A stretch of DNA of 64,000 bases from positions 62,001-126,000 of the forward strand of contig NZ_QTPP01000016.1 of NCBI RefSeq assembly GCF_003853415.1, read 5' to 3'. Of the stretch, positions 10,701-19,312 are shown one piece after another; positions within the stretch are counted from its first letter, which is position 1, and every line of letters starts with the position of its first letter. A program made the position numbers and the translations under genes. Below the pieces are notes generated by a model that saw only the letters and a list, made by a program, of their open reading frames with translations, was not told where the DNA came from and searched no databases. The DNA comes from Burkholderia sp. Bp9142. Its GTDB lineage: Bacteria > Pseudomonadota > Gammaproteobacteria > Burkholderiales > Burkholderiaceae.

Positions 10701-13700
10701 AACACCACGTGATGACCGGGCGGCGACATCAGCCCGCGCGCGCCGATCGCATGCAGCGGGTCGGTGCCAGGCATCAGCAGCGTGTCGGCCGGACGCAGGA
10801 ATTCGGGATGCTGCGTCGCGTCGACGCCGGTCACGTCGTCGAAACCGGGCTGCAGCACGGACTGGCCATGAATCGTCGTCGTGACGACGCCTCCGTTGGC
10901 GATCTTGCGGTCCGTATAGACCCGGCTGGTCTTCGGATAGATTTTCTGCGTTTTCCCCGACAGGCCGTCGTCGGCTTCCGCCTCGGCGGCCTGCTCGGCG
11001 CGCGCGGCCCATTCGTCCGCCGTGAAGATCCGCCCCGGCTCGACCTCGACGAGCGGGGCCGGCTCGTAGACGGGCGGCTCGCCCGCGTCCGGCTCGGGGG
11101 CGAGCCGCGGATGCGCGGGCACGCCGGACGTCACGCCCTGCCGGCCGGCCTCGCCCGGCGCACCGCCATCGCCGCGCCGGCCGCTGTCCGCGTCCGGATC
11201 GATCTGCGTGTCGATCGGCCGCACCGGCTCGACCGGCGCATCGCCATGCGCGGCCGTGCGCGCCACGGGCTCGCCCCGCTGCGCGAACACCATCGGCGGG
11301 TCGCTGGCATCGGGCGCCTCGGGCAGGTGCAGATAGAGCCGCGTCGCGACGTCTGGATCGTGTGCCGGCAGGACGATGTCGTCGTCGATCGGATACAGTT
11401 CCAGCGCACCCGTGCCGCGCACCGAGTTGGACGTGATCGACGCGATCACGGGTACCTGCAGTTCGTACGCAAGCTCCTGTGCGAACGAATAGCCGCCTGC
11501 GCCGAGATAGCATCCGGTCAGCAGCACGCCGTTGCCTTCCGTATAGGCCGGATCGTCGAGCAGCTTGCGCGCGAATTGCCGCGGCGAAATCGTGCCGCCT
11601 TCGGTGATTGCGGCCGCGCTATCCAGGCTCACGTCGCGCGGCTTGGTGCCGTGCGATTCGGCGATGTCGAAGCCGGACACCTTCAGGAACTGCCGCGCGG
11701 TCGCGTGGCCGAGCAGGTTCACGACGTTCGAACCCGGCACGGGCCGCAGCTCCAGCGGATTGATCCGGACCGGTTGCGCGCCGCCCGGCGAGAACTTGCC
11801 GTTCACGTCGGGCTCGATCTCGAAGCGCGCGAGACGGCGGCCCGGATTGGGGAGCGCACGCCGCCATCCTGCCGCGTCGTCGTCGCCCAGCCGGCCGAAT
11901 ACCGGCGCCTGGATCAGGTCCGCGAACGCCTGCAGCAACTCGGGATTGGTGCCGCTGTGCGGCCCCTCCAGCGCGATCGGCGTGCCCGGCGTATAGCCCT
12001 TCCACGCCAGCTCTTCCAGCGCGTGCGTCATCTCGAGCGCGCTGGCCGAACGGCCGCTGCGCGGATTGATGATCGACCCGCGTTTCGTCAACAGGCGCCA
12101 CACGTACACGCCGATCGGCACGCGCGCGTCGCCCGTCGTCGCGCTGCCGCCCCAGTGATTCGACACCGGGCGCGGCGCGACGCCGCTCCAGTTGACCGGA
12201 TGCGCTCCCTGGTCGATGACCGCCAGCGCCGGCGAGAACCGGTAGGTGCGCGGTTCGCCGCGGACCGAATGGTCGGGCACGCCGGCCTGGTCGGGCGCGC
12301 CGGGCTCGATCAGGATGCCGCTCGTATAACCGGAATCGGGACTGCCGTCGGCGCGATAGCGCGGCGAACGCCATGCGACGAAGCCGCTTGCGCCGTACAC
12401 GTCGACGCCCAGCACGTTCGCGAGCAATTGCGCGAGCGGACTCACGCGCGTGCCGGCGCCGCACGCGTAGAGGATCACCGGCGATTTGCCGTCCCAGCCG
12501 CTCTGGCGCACCATCTCGGCCAGGTCTTCCGCGCTCATCGCCTTGCCGGTCGCGCTCGCGAATGCATCGGCCCACGCATGCGCGTACACGGCGAAGTAAC
12601 CGGGCGGCACCGGCATCAACGGCCGCTCGCCCGGCGGCAGCCGGTTCTCGGGCTGGTCCGGGTGGTTCGAATAGATCGCGAGGTCGGCCTCGCGGCGCGG
12701 ATAGGCGGCCCACTGCGTTTCGCTCATGCCGAACGACGCGTTGATCACGTCGACGCGCCGGCCGTCCTCGCCGCGGATCAGCGGCTTCTGCGGATCGAAG
12801 CCGCGCGGGTACAGCACGCGCACCGTGCGGTCGTACGCATCGTTCATCGACAGCATGAACGCATCGCCGGCGTCGGTCAGCCCGACATGGCCGACGACCG
12901 CTTCGGGCGGCACCGTGCCGTCCGCGGCGAGCGCCCCGTGATCGACCAGCGCGATCCGGTAGCGGCCCGCCGCGACGCCGTCGGCGCCGACCATCAGCGC
13001 GTCGTGGTACGTCGAGTAGCGCGTCACGCCGATCGTGCCGCCCTCATCCGGCGCAGCGGCCGCGCGCGCCGGCGCATCGTCGAGCGCATTCGCGCGCCGC
13101 CCGTCCGCCTTCGCCGCGTTCATGTCGTCGAGCAGATCGCCCTTTTTGGTCGCGGGCAGCCCGTCTTCCTCGGGGTTGCGCACGTTGCCTTCGGCATCCT
13201 CCAGCGCATACACGTAGTATTCAACGTCCTCGAGCCGATTGCCGCTCTCGATGATCCGCCCGACCACCTCGCTCAGCATCGCCCGATCGGCCGCGATATG
13301 CGCGGGAATCGCCCACGACGCGGGGTGCGCGCCATTTGCCGGCCCACCGGCCTTGGCAGGCGACGACGCATCCTCGCCTGCCGATGCGGCGGCGACGGCC
13401 GGCGTCGCTTCGCCGTCGATCGGTTCACCGTCGGGCGCGAGCCGCAATGTCACCGCGTCGTCGTCCGGCGTGCCCTGCGTGCGGCGCCCGCGCAGCCACG
13501 CGGAGACGCGCGCTCGCAGCCCCTCGTCGGCCGGCGCGACCGCGCCGCCGTCGTCGGCCGGTTCGCCGAAACTGTTCGCCTGCTCCTCCGCGTGCCGCCA
13601 CGGGTTGCCGATCTCGCCGACCGCGAGACGCTGGTTCGCCAGCCCGTTGCCGAACATCGTGTCGACGACGTCGATCGCGACCGGCCTCGGCATCGCCGGC

Positions 13701-16700
13701 GGCGCGGGCGTCCTGGTGATCGCGCGGATCGGCCGCTCCATCAGCGTGCGCGAGCCGAGCCCAATCTGCGCGATGCCGATGCCGAGGTTCAGCAACTGCT
13801 GCGCGCGGTCGGAATCGGTCATCGCATCCCAGTTACGGATCAGCGACACGCCCTGGTCGGCCATCTGATAGCCGCCGATCACGCCGCCGCTGACATTGAG
13901 CACGCCGGCCGTGCGGCCCGTCGTCTGCGCGAGCGACTGGAACGCGTCGGCTTCCTGCGTGAAGCGGCCGAGACCGGCCACGTCGGCCGCGGCGCCGTCG
14001 CCGCGCGATGCCACCGTGAGCAGGTCCGAGACCTGCCCCGTCGTCCGCAGCAGCGACGATGCCTCGGCGAGCGACTTCGCCGCCACGCCGAGCCCGCCGC
14101 CGGCGATGCCCGCGCCGCTGCCGATCAGGCTGATCCAGTCGCCGCGCGCCTGTGCGTTGCCGAAACCGATCGACTGGCCGTGATCGCTGAGGTTCTTCAG
14201 ATCGCCGATCGCGGCCGGCACGCCGACGGCCATGCCCGCGCCGACCGCCGTCCACGCGGCGCCGAGCAGCACGCCGCCGACCGGCGCCCCGATGCCGCTC
14301 GCGACCAGCACGACGCCGCCGGCCGCGGCGAGAATGCCGGTGCCGATCTCGAGGTAGTGTTCGACGTGCTGGTACCACTCCGTCTTGTGCGCGTCGATCG
14401 GCTCGTATTGCGAGAAATCGCCGGACGCCCCACCGCTCGTCAGGCTCTTCGGCACGTACAGCTTGCCGTCGTCGGACAGCGCGTTGTTGTGCTGGTAGTT
14501 GTCGAGGCTGTCGTACTGCCAGCCACGATCGTCGATCAGTTTGTACTGGTCCGGATGGCCCTCGACCTGCACCTTGAACAGCGCGCTCGGCGCGGTACCC
14601 GTTCCCTTCGACACGTAGTAGATCGGCACCAGCGACACGACCGCGTGGTCGCCGCCGACCTTGCGAATCTGGTCGACGACGGCCTGGATCATCTGCGACG
14701 CGGCAGAATTCTTCGCGTACAGCGACTGGCTGTTGACCGCCGTGCCGCCCTGCAACTGCCCGTTGCTGACGATCAACTGCTCGAGCAGCGCCATCGACGG
14801 CACGTCGTTCCGGTCGGTCGGCACGGCGCCGGGATCGTCCGGCTGGATCCCGAGCCCCGCGCCGACGAAATTCCTGAGCTGATCGGAGCCGGTCGTGAAC
14901 GTGTAGGACTTGTCGCCGAGGTTCTTCTGGAAGTCGTTGAAATACGCGCTCAGCTGCTTGCCGGGATCGGCCTGGAACAGCTTGTAGCTGACGCTGGCGG
15001 CGTCCTTGTTCTGCTTGTCCTGCGCATTCTTCGTGCCCTGGTCGTAACGCAGCTGGAAGTCGTTCGCGAAGCCCGAGCGGAACCGGTCGTCGTTCTGCAT
15101 CTTCGACAGCAGCGCCTTCGACAACGCCGGATCGACGCCCGACGACAGCGCCTGGCGCACGCCGTCGAACCCATAGCCGGCGTCGCTGCCGCGCAGCGTG
15201 TAGATGAGCGTCTTCGCGTTGCCCTTGTCGTCGAGCAGCCAGTTCGCGACGTCGTCCTCGCGTTGCACGGGCACGCCGCTCGCGGTCGGCTGCTGGTCGG
15301 CGAGCCCGACCGCCGTGCTGAGGCCCTTGTAGAACTCGATGCCGTCGCCGTAGGGCTGCGGCGTGCCCGTGTTCGACTGCGTCCACTTGTTGCTGAAATC
15401 CTTCTCGACGGTATCGAGCACGACGCCGGCGAATTCGGGCGGTGCATTGGCGAGGATGTCCTGCATCCACTTGCCGGCCTTGTCGGCATTCATCCGGCCG
15501 TCGTAACGCGCCTGCATGCTGGCCTGATCCGTCGCCTGCGAATCGGGCTTCCGCATCAGCGGATCGATCTGCGCATGGATGAACTTCGCGTCGAAATGCG
15601 GCTGGCCGGCCTGCGTCCACAGCGCCTGGCGCTCGTCCAGCGAGAACGACGCGTTCATGTTGGTTTTCAGCACCTGGAGCGCCGCCCCCGGATTGCTGCC
15701 CGGATCCTGCATCAGCTGCGCGACCTGCTGCTTCGTGTACTGCAGCCGCACGTCGGGCGCCGCCGCGAGCAGCGTCTGGATCTTCTGATAACCGGGATTG
15801 TTCTTGTCCGCCTGTGCCTTCGCCATCGCATACGCGAACACGCCGCCGGCCTGGTCGATCTGCGCGTTCAGCGCCTTCGCGTCCGCGTCGCTCAGGCCGT
15901 TCGTGCTCACCGGGATGCCCGTCATCTTGACGAACGCTTCCGCGAGCGGATTCTGCTGCGCGAGCGCCTTCTCCTGCGTCGACAGCTTCGGGTCGTTCGG
16001 ATCGACGCTCACACCGGTGTCCTGCAGCAGCGCGAACGTGACCGGATCGGACTGCGCGAGCTGCTTCATCTGCGGCGACAGCGACGGATCGTCGGGATTG
16101 ATCGTCGCGATCGTGCGCTTGAGCTGGCTTTCCTCGCCCAGCGCGTCGACGAGGCCGGTGTACCACATGCCGTCGTGATTCTGCTTCACCGACGCGACGA
16201 CCTGCTTCTGCTCGTCGGCCGTCACGTAGGTCAGCGCGGTGTCGTCGCCGCCCGTCACGACCTTGTCGTACTGGCTCTGCGCCTGCGACAGCTCCCGCGT
16301 GATGTCGGCCTCGTCGGCACGGCGCAGTCCGCCCGGCTCCTTCTGCCACGCCGCGTAATCGGCCTTCGCGTCGTTCAGGCGCAGCGTCGCGGCCGACGTG
16401 CTGTATTCGTGGCGCAACGCGGTGGTGAGCGCCGTGTACGCGTTGTTGGCATTCGTGTCCGCCGTGCCGGCCGCCTGGCGCAGTTGCGCGCCGACTTCGG
16501 GATCGGCCCGCCGGATGCCGCCCGGCAACGCGTTGTACTGTTGCACGTCGGCGTTCGCGGCCTGGTCCTTCTGCATCGCCATCGCGAACTGGAACGCCTT
16601 TACGTTGGTCGCCCGCTCGGGCGCCGATTCGGCCGACACCGCCTTTTGCGCATCGTCGAGGACCGAGCCGAGCACCGGATCGTTCGGCGACGCATTGCGC

Positions 16701-17059
16701 AGGTCCGAGGCCACGCCCGCGATCGCCTTGTTCGTGTCGCCGCCGCCGTCGGCCGCGACGCGCATCTGGTTCTCGACGGCCGCCTGCACCGCGCCCCATG
16801 CGGCTTCGGCCTTCTTCACCTGGTTGTCGAGATCGGCCTGCGACGCGCCCTGGTCGTGCAGGCGCTTGAGCGTCGCCATCTCGGCCTGGGCAAGCTTGAG
16901 CAGGCGCTGCGTCTCGGCCTGCGCGGCCGCGAGGGCCTGCTGTTCCGGCGTCTGCGCCGGCGGGGCGCTGCCGGCCCCGTTCCCGGGCGCCGGATCGTTG
17001 TCATCCTGCGGCTGCGGCACGTTTACCGGTCCGCCCCCGCCCACAGCCATCAACACCAT
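4718..17059 (-). CDS. Giant multidomain protein with tandem cysteine-peptidase-like modules and LysM-like C-terminus
   Basis: About 4,113 residues. I chose the ATG at 17057-17059 because GGGAGAA precedes it and the Ala/Gln-rich coiled coil follows; the frame stays open upstream without coding character. No signal peptide. Order: coiled coil (30-110); helical region; Gly/Ala-rich hydrophobic stretches (about 903-955 and 976-995), in a part that resembles the DUF4781 family from memory; four related modules with H1494/C1533, W1654/P1700 (both catalytic positions lost), H1785/C1850 and H2122/C2161; a long alpha/beta region (about 3240-3480, ITFHGWD, SYGTHGADF) possibly TIM-barrel-like; hydrophobic segments near 3662 and 3937; a Pro/Ser/Thr linker; LysM-like 4042-4113 (VVAGDSLWTIAE). 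The H/C motifs resemble clan CD peptidases (C80, CHAT). A toxin or effector role is inference. The gene stands alone. Confidence 0.8.
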   Translation of the reverse strand: MVLMAVGGGGPVNVPQPQDDNDPAPGNGAGSAPPAQTPEQQALAAAQAETQRLLKLAQAEMATLKRLHDQGASQADLDNQVKKAEAAWGAVQAAVENQMRVAADGGGDTNKAIAGVASDLRNASPNDPVLGSVLDDAQKAVSAESAPERATNVKAFQFAMAMQKDQAANADVQQYNALPGGIRRADPEVGAQLRQAAGTADTNANNAYTALTTALRHEYSTSAATLRLNDAKADYAAWQKEPGGLRRADEADITRELSQAQSQYDKVVTGGDDTALTYVTADEQKQVVASVKQNHDGMWYTGLVDALGEESQLKRTIATINPDDPSLSPQMKQLAQSDPVTFALLQDTGVSVDPNDPKLSTQEKALAQQNPLAEAFVKMTGIPVSTNGLSDADAKALNAQIDQAGGVFAYAMAKAQADKNNPGYQKIQTLLAAAPDVRLQYTKQQVAQLMQDPGSNPGAALQVLKTNMNASFSLDERQALWTQAGQPHFDAKFIHAQIDPLMRKPDSQATDQASMQARYDGRMNADKAGKWMQDILANAPPEFAGVVLDTVEKDFSNKWTQSNTGTPQPYGDGIEFYKGLSTAVGLADQQPTASGVPVQREDDVANWLLDDKGNAKTLIYTLRGSDAGYGFDGVRQALSSGVDPALSKALLSKMQNDDRFRSGFANDFQLRYDQGTKNAQDKQNKDAASVSYKLFQADPGKQLSAYFNDFQKNLGDKSYTFTTGSDQLRNFVGAGLGIQPDDPGAVPTDRNDVPSMALLEQLIVSNGQLQGGTAVNSQSLYAKNSAASQMIQAVVDQIRKVGGDHAVVSLVPIYYVSKGTGTAPSALFKVQVEGHPDQYKLIDDRGWQYDSLDNYQHNNALSDDGKLYVPKSLTSGGASGDFSQYEPIDAHKTEWYQHVEHYLEIGTGILAAAGGVVLVASGIGAPVGGVLLGAAWTAVGAGMAVGVPAAIGDLKNLSDHGQSIGFGNAQARGDWISLIGSGAGIAGGGLGVAAKSLAEASSLLRTTGQVSDLLTVASRGDGAAADVAGLGRFTQEADAFQSLAQTTGRTAGVLNVSGGVIGGYQMADQGVSLIRNWDAMTDSDRAQQLLNLGIGIAQIGLGSRTLMERPIRAITRTPAPPAMPRPVAIDVVDTMFGNGLANQRLAVGEIGNPWRHAEEQANSFGEPADDGGAVAPADEGLRARVSAWLRGRRTQGTPDDDAVTLRLAPDGEPIDGEATPAVAAASAGEDASSPAKAGGPANGAHPASWAIPAHIAADRAMLSEVVGRIIESGNRLEDVEYYVYALEDAEGNVRNPEEDGLPATKKGDLLDDMNAAKADGRRANALDDAPARAAAAPDEGGTIGVTRYSTYHDALMVGADGVAAGRYRIALVDHGALAADGTVPPEAVVGHVGLTDAGDAFMLSMNDAYDRTVRVLYPRGFDPQKPLIRGEDGRRVDVINASFGMSETQWAAYPRREADLAIYSNHPDQPENRLPPGERPLMPVPPGYFAVYAHAWADAFASATGKAMSAEDLAEMVRQSGWDGKSPVILYACGAGTRVSPLAQLLANVLGVDVYGASGFVAWRSPRYRADGSPDSGYTSGILIEPGAPDQAGVPDHSVRGEPRTYRFSPALAVIDQGAHPVNWSGVAPRPVSNHWGGSATTGDARVPIGVYVWRLLTKRGSIINPRSGRSASALEMTHALEELAWKGYTPGTPIALEGPHSGTNPELLQAFADLIQAPVFGRLGDDDAAGWRRALPNPGRRLARFEIEPDVNGKFSPGGAQPVRINPLELRPVPGSNVVNLLGHATARQFLKVSGFDIAESHGTKPRDVSLDSAAAITEGGTISPRQFARKLLDDPAYTEGNGVLLTGCYLGAGGYSFAQELAYELQVPVIASITSNSVRGTGALELYPIDDDIVLPAHDPDVATRLYLHLPEAPDASDPPMVFAQRGEPVARTAAHGDAPVEPVRPIDTQIDPDADSGRRGDGGAPGEAGRQGVTSGVPAHPRLAPEPDAGEPPVYEPAPLVEVEPGRIFTADEWAARAEQAAEAEADDGLSGKTQKIYPKTSRVYTDRKIANGGVVTTTIHGQSVLQPGFDDVTGVDATQHPEFLRPADTLLMPGTDPLHAIGARGLMSPPGHHVVFGHGMSADAMLGPEGRPLTPDDVAERVAPHLEPGQDVTLYSCFGGSNKHDPLRVAPGQVRAASTTFAAALAQRLSEITGRPTSVWAPPDILLVEPDGSTTVRGTRLTGQVDQDRLPMQSFRGDPARAGRPALPAGPDAEPAPTTTRTASRPIADPPPRPTVPRVADPTFADPGYDFGAIPDGTFESVTLDHPFRTALADRPGVIGDAARVTQAGGTVSQHWPSYFLDGPEPTRVIDDVMQAFDAAGLTNLRVEFVTRDGSVVLGSGTDFGALDPEEGWFRFSGTVPDATAAAATHAPGHAGVDARLALPEGVRTVSHDELAQALDTAHTGPRNHAYVPAETLPADSAFAQGDLTPADRVAASATANLAAVDAAAATDVVLLSALGHDPASALRIATPDGGTLFKPAGVDMYVVRTRDAATGDVSYRLAGIDRSGLPEGYAAVHAGGTRAVGAVDGSPTWPMLGPAGPAGRLASTAGDPSGATPPAAVSGHAGAPAAPRSAAVVEAEQQTRAASWLDTLGRRTLTRVDGRHVPTLDGLARQLGPNAHVLVAAHAEPPAGTGAHAAPAFIAVLETDANGVLGPVRMLDGKRVPHALSKALERADNSGRRARGKFDFHVSPVAHDELVAFGGPSKIETPDGKTSWSVTPTGQAIEKTLAADVSKLQDAPVFKRPRQAVRAVSGEQRWIHVVEDETGKVLGYAQRNTNHEWKYVEKAPLGDTEIPEQDLRTVFRRRRRGGIPVGRSPRRGIRFIVSDVAPATVDRIGGFRPAKEAPAVEKKPFRSAGDLFQSIVPVRRPLARAEQGDDANAAPLPPVDPHLLPSEQSALNAVDFSGNSVPHLLTAIRNGALDGGRHVIYVFRTDGAVAEALGDPLGVIAARNGEMRWFDKLPQAGNQNHPGLPLDEMPIGNDRFGTDVHFLLTQLSPGDFLSSARPTRVAALEARAKALHDQWKDAEARGLNSAPFRALAARTRHGYNEVLVDLRRLRRKGAAPEPLSIEPYQPGLSSATSVAFSLRNGAAKPEQYLPTHEQIEAYNKQAQRPGHVNLVLKGEPQAVMVDVGMWRTLLNKLYVARDVSTSASRFLPVPGKLRARTRNLGAATVADKRIRQIFTRSDAALQDRMVPMARSFSLSDDPALMGALVERYGGVMPVATLVIDPHSLAAVLGKAHDPDFLSAVRALGDQKRAVFDGENGMIHPAPDSDGTALPLDDLAHLHRWLDEAARTGFAIRLETAPSRALVSGTDYRFQSGTNDTYHDYVRVMSALESWSNAHPDTTAPNVMITFHGWDAVPESVPGGGHEKLLRAVLEHKGLEWVHMGLSYGTHGADFIGNQDLTGALAKLIVENRNRPEVINRLHGADALTRVFERVDRQTLANQHQLLFAEVERLGAADGMAPAELAALRQKLYEGNTTVWLNQARKATIEHATKLWDDDGNQPRTTTDKGARTFGGRWLADYGGSVPDRVTTGKRPSTADPVEHWRAVVRDPALINDGTKPIGASRREAAQLAKVDIPDAKRAQAELHALRVHDAPIGENTPPPSPRRIAGDIAAATVTGGAGAGVLVAVGRESVRTATNSLYAGLRVGRVFQALHHGAVASLKNGDPRVFDRVVDRLVRGLQAQLKANGFDVAARGTQLEQIAHEGKAMAAQLRALNDDGMLSFDDTVTHTKAIAADMLAQMQGVVGGTSLKLLHHGSPRHSIGRVGRVLALGGYGGSITMNAFRAFTHGDWLAGGQAIGGVFSAAYTGIVYRGSLRGVNAENRSQLARIASATGDYLTSAVGIATGVHTALTQDPVTGSLTAMSGALLGAGRLHSHFPNATPWMERLPTGIALAPVAIFGIMQGINLYTSATAPDDQHKPPGSPPTPSGSNPGTPAPGASFAPSPGTTTAPAQPSASATPSATAGTQPSSAPSQPAPTQTSSPSPTPTPTPLTVNVVAGDSLWTIAESHEGSLLAAAQVPADEQQRMSEGQRINAAFNEILQLNRNLASHPGEIDPGQQVIVG

Positions 17060-17285
17060 GTCCGTTCTCCCGCGGCATGCGTGGCGTGCCGGCACAGCGG
17101 CAGTCGGGCCACGCGCAATGGTCCATTGTGCCGAACGCTCGCGCGTGAAAAAGTCGCGCATTACGTAGTCGTCGACCGGGTTGCGGCGGCGCGGGGAGAC
17201 GCATGCTACGAACGTGCCGCCGGCCGCGATTGCCTTCAGCGGCAAAATTTGCCGGTTGCGCCGGTGCGCGTCATAAATACAGGCC

Positions 17286-17612
17286 GTGTTCAATCGGCAA
17301 CCCGCGATCCGCGCGATGCACGACCACCCCGACGAGCTCCGTCGCATGCTGTCGAGCGTGCCGACGCTCCCGCTGAATCGGCCCGGCCCTGTGGCATCGC
17401 TCCTGCGTGCCCTCGTCGACACCGGCGCGGCGCCCGCACACGTGCCACGCGACAATCCGCGCGTGAGCGGCCAGCCGCTCGACTTCCACGACGTCTGCCA
17501 GCAAACACGCGCATCCGTGCAGGTGTTCCGTACGTTCGCCGTACCCGGGCTGCGGCGCGAGGCCGCGATTCCACGCGATTTCGCAGAGGACCTTTCCTGT
17601 GCAGCGCCTTAA
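17286..17612 (+). CDS. Hypothetical small protein (doubtful)
   Basis: 108 codons from a GTG at 17286, or 98 from the ATG at 17316. It is the only frame in the 655-base gap between the giant gene and the porin with convincingly GC-rich third positions and balanced amino-acid composition (for example RRMLSSVPTLPLNRPG, LDFHDVCQQTRASVQVF). No signal peptide, no membrane segment and no recognised motif. It may be a small real gene or a remnant. The rest of the gap, including the giant gene's presumed promoter, shows nothing I can name. Confidence 0.35.
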   Translation: MFNRQPAIRAMHDHPDELRRMLSSVPTLPLNRPGPVASLLRALVDTGAAPAHVPRDNPRVSGQPLDFHDVCQQTRASVQVFRTFAVPGLRREAAIPRDFAEDLSCAAP

Positions 17613-17714
17613 TCGACGGTCGCACGATCTCCAATAATGGCCGCTCGATCCGTCGGCCCGCGCGCCGACGCGCCCCACCGGCGATCGAGCCGGAGACCAA
17701 CGATAAAAAATCCT

Positions 17715-18971
17715 ATGCATTCCTACCAACCGGGCCAGCGCGCCGGCGCGCGCGCTGCCGCGCCGCATGCCGTCCGTCGCGGCCGCCGCACCGTCGCACT
17801 CAAGCCGGCCGTGATGGCCGCCTGCGTGGCCGGCTTCGTTCCGTGCGTCGCGCACGCGCAGAGCAACGTGACGCTGTACGGCCTGATCGACACGTCGGTT
17901 ACCTACTCGACCAGCCAGCGTACGCACGGCGCCGGTTCGCCGGGCAGCGGCAGCGTCGCGCTGACGAGCGGCGCATTGAACGCATCGCGCTGGGGGCTGC
18001 GCGGCCGCGAGGATCTCGGCGGCGGGATGGCGGCGGTCTTCACGCTCGAAAACGGCTTCTCGGGCACGACCGGCAAGCTGTCGCAGAAAGGCGTCGACAT
18101 GTTCGGCCGTCAGGCGTGGGTCGGCGTGAGTTCGCGCACGGCCGGCACGCTCACGTTCGGCCGCCAGTACGACCTGATCCTCGATTTCGTGACGCCGCTC
18201 GGCGCGTCGGGCCCCGGCTGGGGCGGCAACCTCGCGGTCCACCCGTACGACAACGACGACTCGAACCGCAACCTGCGCATCAATCATGCGGTGAAGTACA
18301 CGAGCCCGACGTATCGCGGGCTGACGTTCGGCGCGCTGTACGGGTTCTCGAACACGGCCGGCGCGTTCTCGAACAACGCCGTGTGGAGCGCGGGACTCGG
18401 GTATGCGAACGGACCGCTGAAGCTCGGCGCCGGTTACCTGAAGATCAGCCGCGACCGCCACGCGCCGAACCCGGACGGCGCACTGAGCACGGTCGACGGC
18501 TCGGCGACGATCACCGGCGGCAACCAGCAGATCTGGGCCGTGGCCGGCCGCTATGCGTTCGGCCCGCACTCGGTCGGCGCCGCGTGGTCGCACTCGGCCA
18601 CCGACGGCGTGAGCGGCGTGCTGCAGGGCAGCGGCATCACGCCGTTGAAGGGCGAATCGCTCGTCTTCGACAACTTCACGGTCGACGGCCGCTACTTCGT
18701 CACGCCGGCGTTCAGCCTGTCCGCCGCATATACGTATACGATGGGCCGTTTCGACACGCGCACGGGCCAGACGCGCCCGAAGTGGAACCACGTGGTCACG
18801 CAGGCCGGCTATGCGTTCTCGAAACGCACGGACGCCTATCTCGAAGCCGTCTATCAAAGCGTGAGCGGCGGCAACGGCAATCCCGCGTTCAACGCGACCG
18901 TCTGGACAATGACGCCTTCAGCCAGCAGCAACCAGGTGGTGGTCGCGCTCGGATTGCGGCACAAGTTCTGA
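17715..18971 (+). CDS. Gram-negative trimeric porin
   Basis: 418 residues, the usual length for the betaproteobacterial general porin family. A long basic leader ends in a hydrophobic core and cleavage site (AACVAGFVPCVAHA, then QSNVTLYG). The mature start SNVTLYGLIDTSVTY, the LNASRWGLRGREDLGGG motif, repeated amphipathic strands and the terminal HKF aromatic signature are all typical. It would form a 16-strand outer-membrane channel. I used the ATG at 17715; the nearest GGAG lies about 20 bases upstream, so ATG 17817 (MAACVAGFVP) remains possible. Monocistronic. Confidence 0.9.
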   Translation: MHSYQPGQRAGARAAAPHAVRRGRRTVALKPAVMAACVAGFVPCVAHAQSNVTLYGLIDTSVTYSTSQRTHGAGSPGSGSVALTSGALNASRWGLRGREDLGGGMAAVFTLENGFSGTTGKLSQKGVDMFGRQAWVGVSSRTAGTLTFGRQYDLILDFVTPLGASGPGWGGNLAVHPYDNDDSNRNLRINHAVKYTSPTYRGLTFGALYGFSNTAGAFSNNAVWSAGLGYANGPLKLGAGYLKISRDRHAPNPDGALSTVDGSATITGGNQQIWAVAGRYAFGPHSVGAAWSHSATDGVSGVLQGSGITPLKGESLVFDNFTVDGRYFVTPAFSLSAAYTYTMGRFDTRTGQTRPKWNHVVTQAGYAFSKRTDAYLEAVYQSVSGGNGNPAFNATVWTMTPSASSNQVVVALGLRHKF

Positions 18972-19098
18972 CGACACGGCGGCGCGCGACGCGCCCGCGG
19001 GAAAATCGCGCGTCACGCATCGCTGCGCATCCCGCGGCGTTTGCGCAAGCAAGAAGGCGTCCTGCGTCGTTTTCGCGCGAAATAATCGGAGAAACTGG

Positions 19099-19117
19099 TC
19101 ACGCAGTGACATTTTTC
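19099..19117 (+). terminator. Weak hairpin with T-run
   Basis: A 5-bp stem GTCAC/GTGAC with triloop GCA, followed by ATTTTT, lies about 130 bases after the porin stop. The stem is short but the T-run is real. It could end porin transcription; the pal-like gene starts 200 bases further on. Confidence 0.3.
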
Positions 19118-19312
19118 CTAATCTGGTTGCAGTGGCGCCGTGATTCGGCGGTCCGGCCGAGACAATCTTTCATGGGGCACATCGCCGGCTTACGAAAGCG
19201 CATCGAATTGCGCACGGGAGCCTGCACCACTTTCGTGCCGTCTCCGCCGGTTCGTGACGTGCCGGTTCGCACCCGCGACGTATTCCACGCAGTCAACCGC
19301 AGGAGACGCACA

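Noticed and set aside
17060-17455. An N-terminal extension of 132 residues of the giant protein
   Set aside because: The extension has Arg/Ser-rich shadow composition; a clear ribosome site and coding character begin at 17059.
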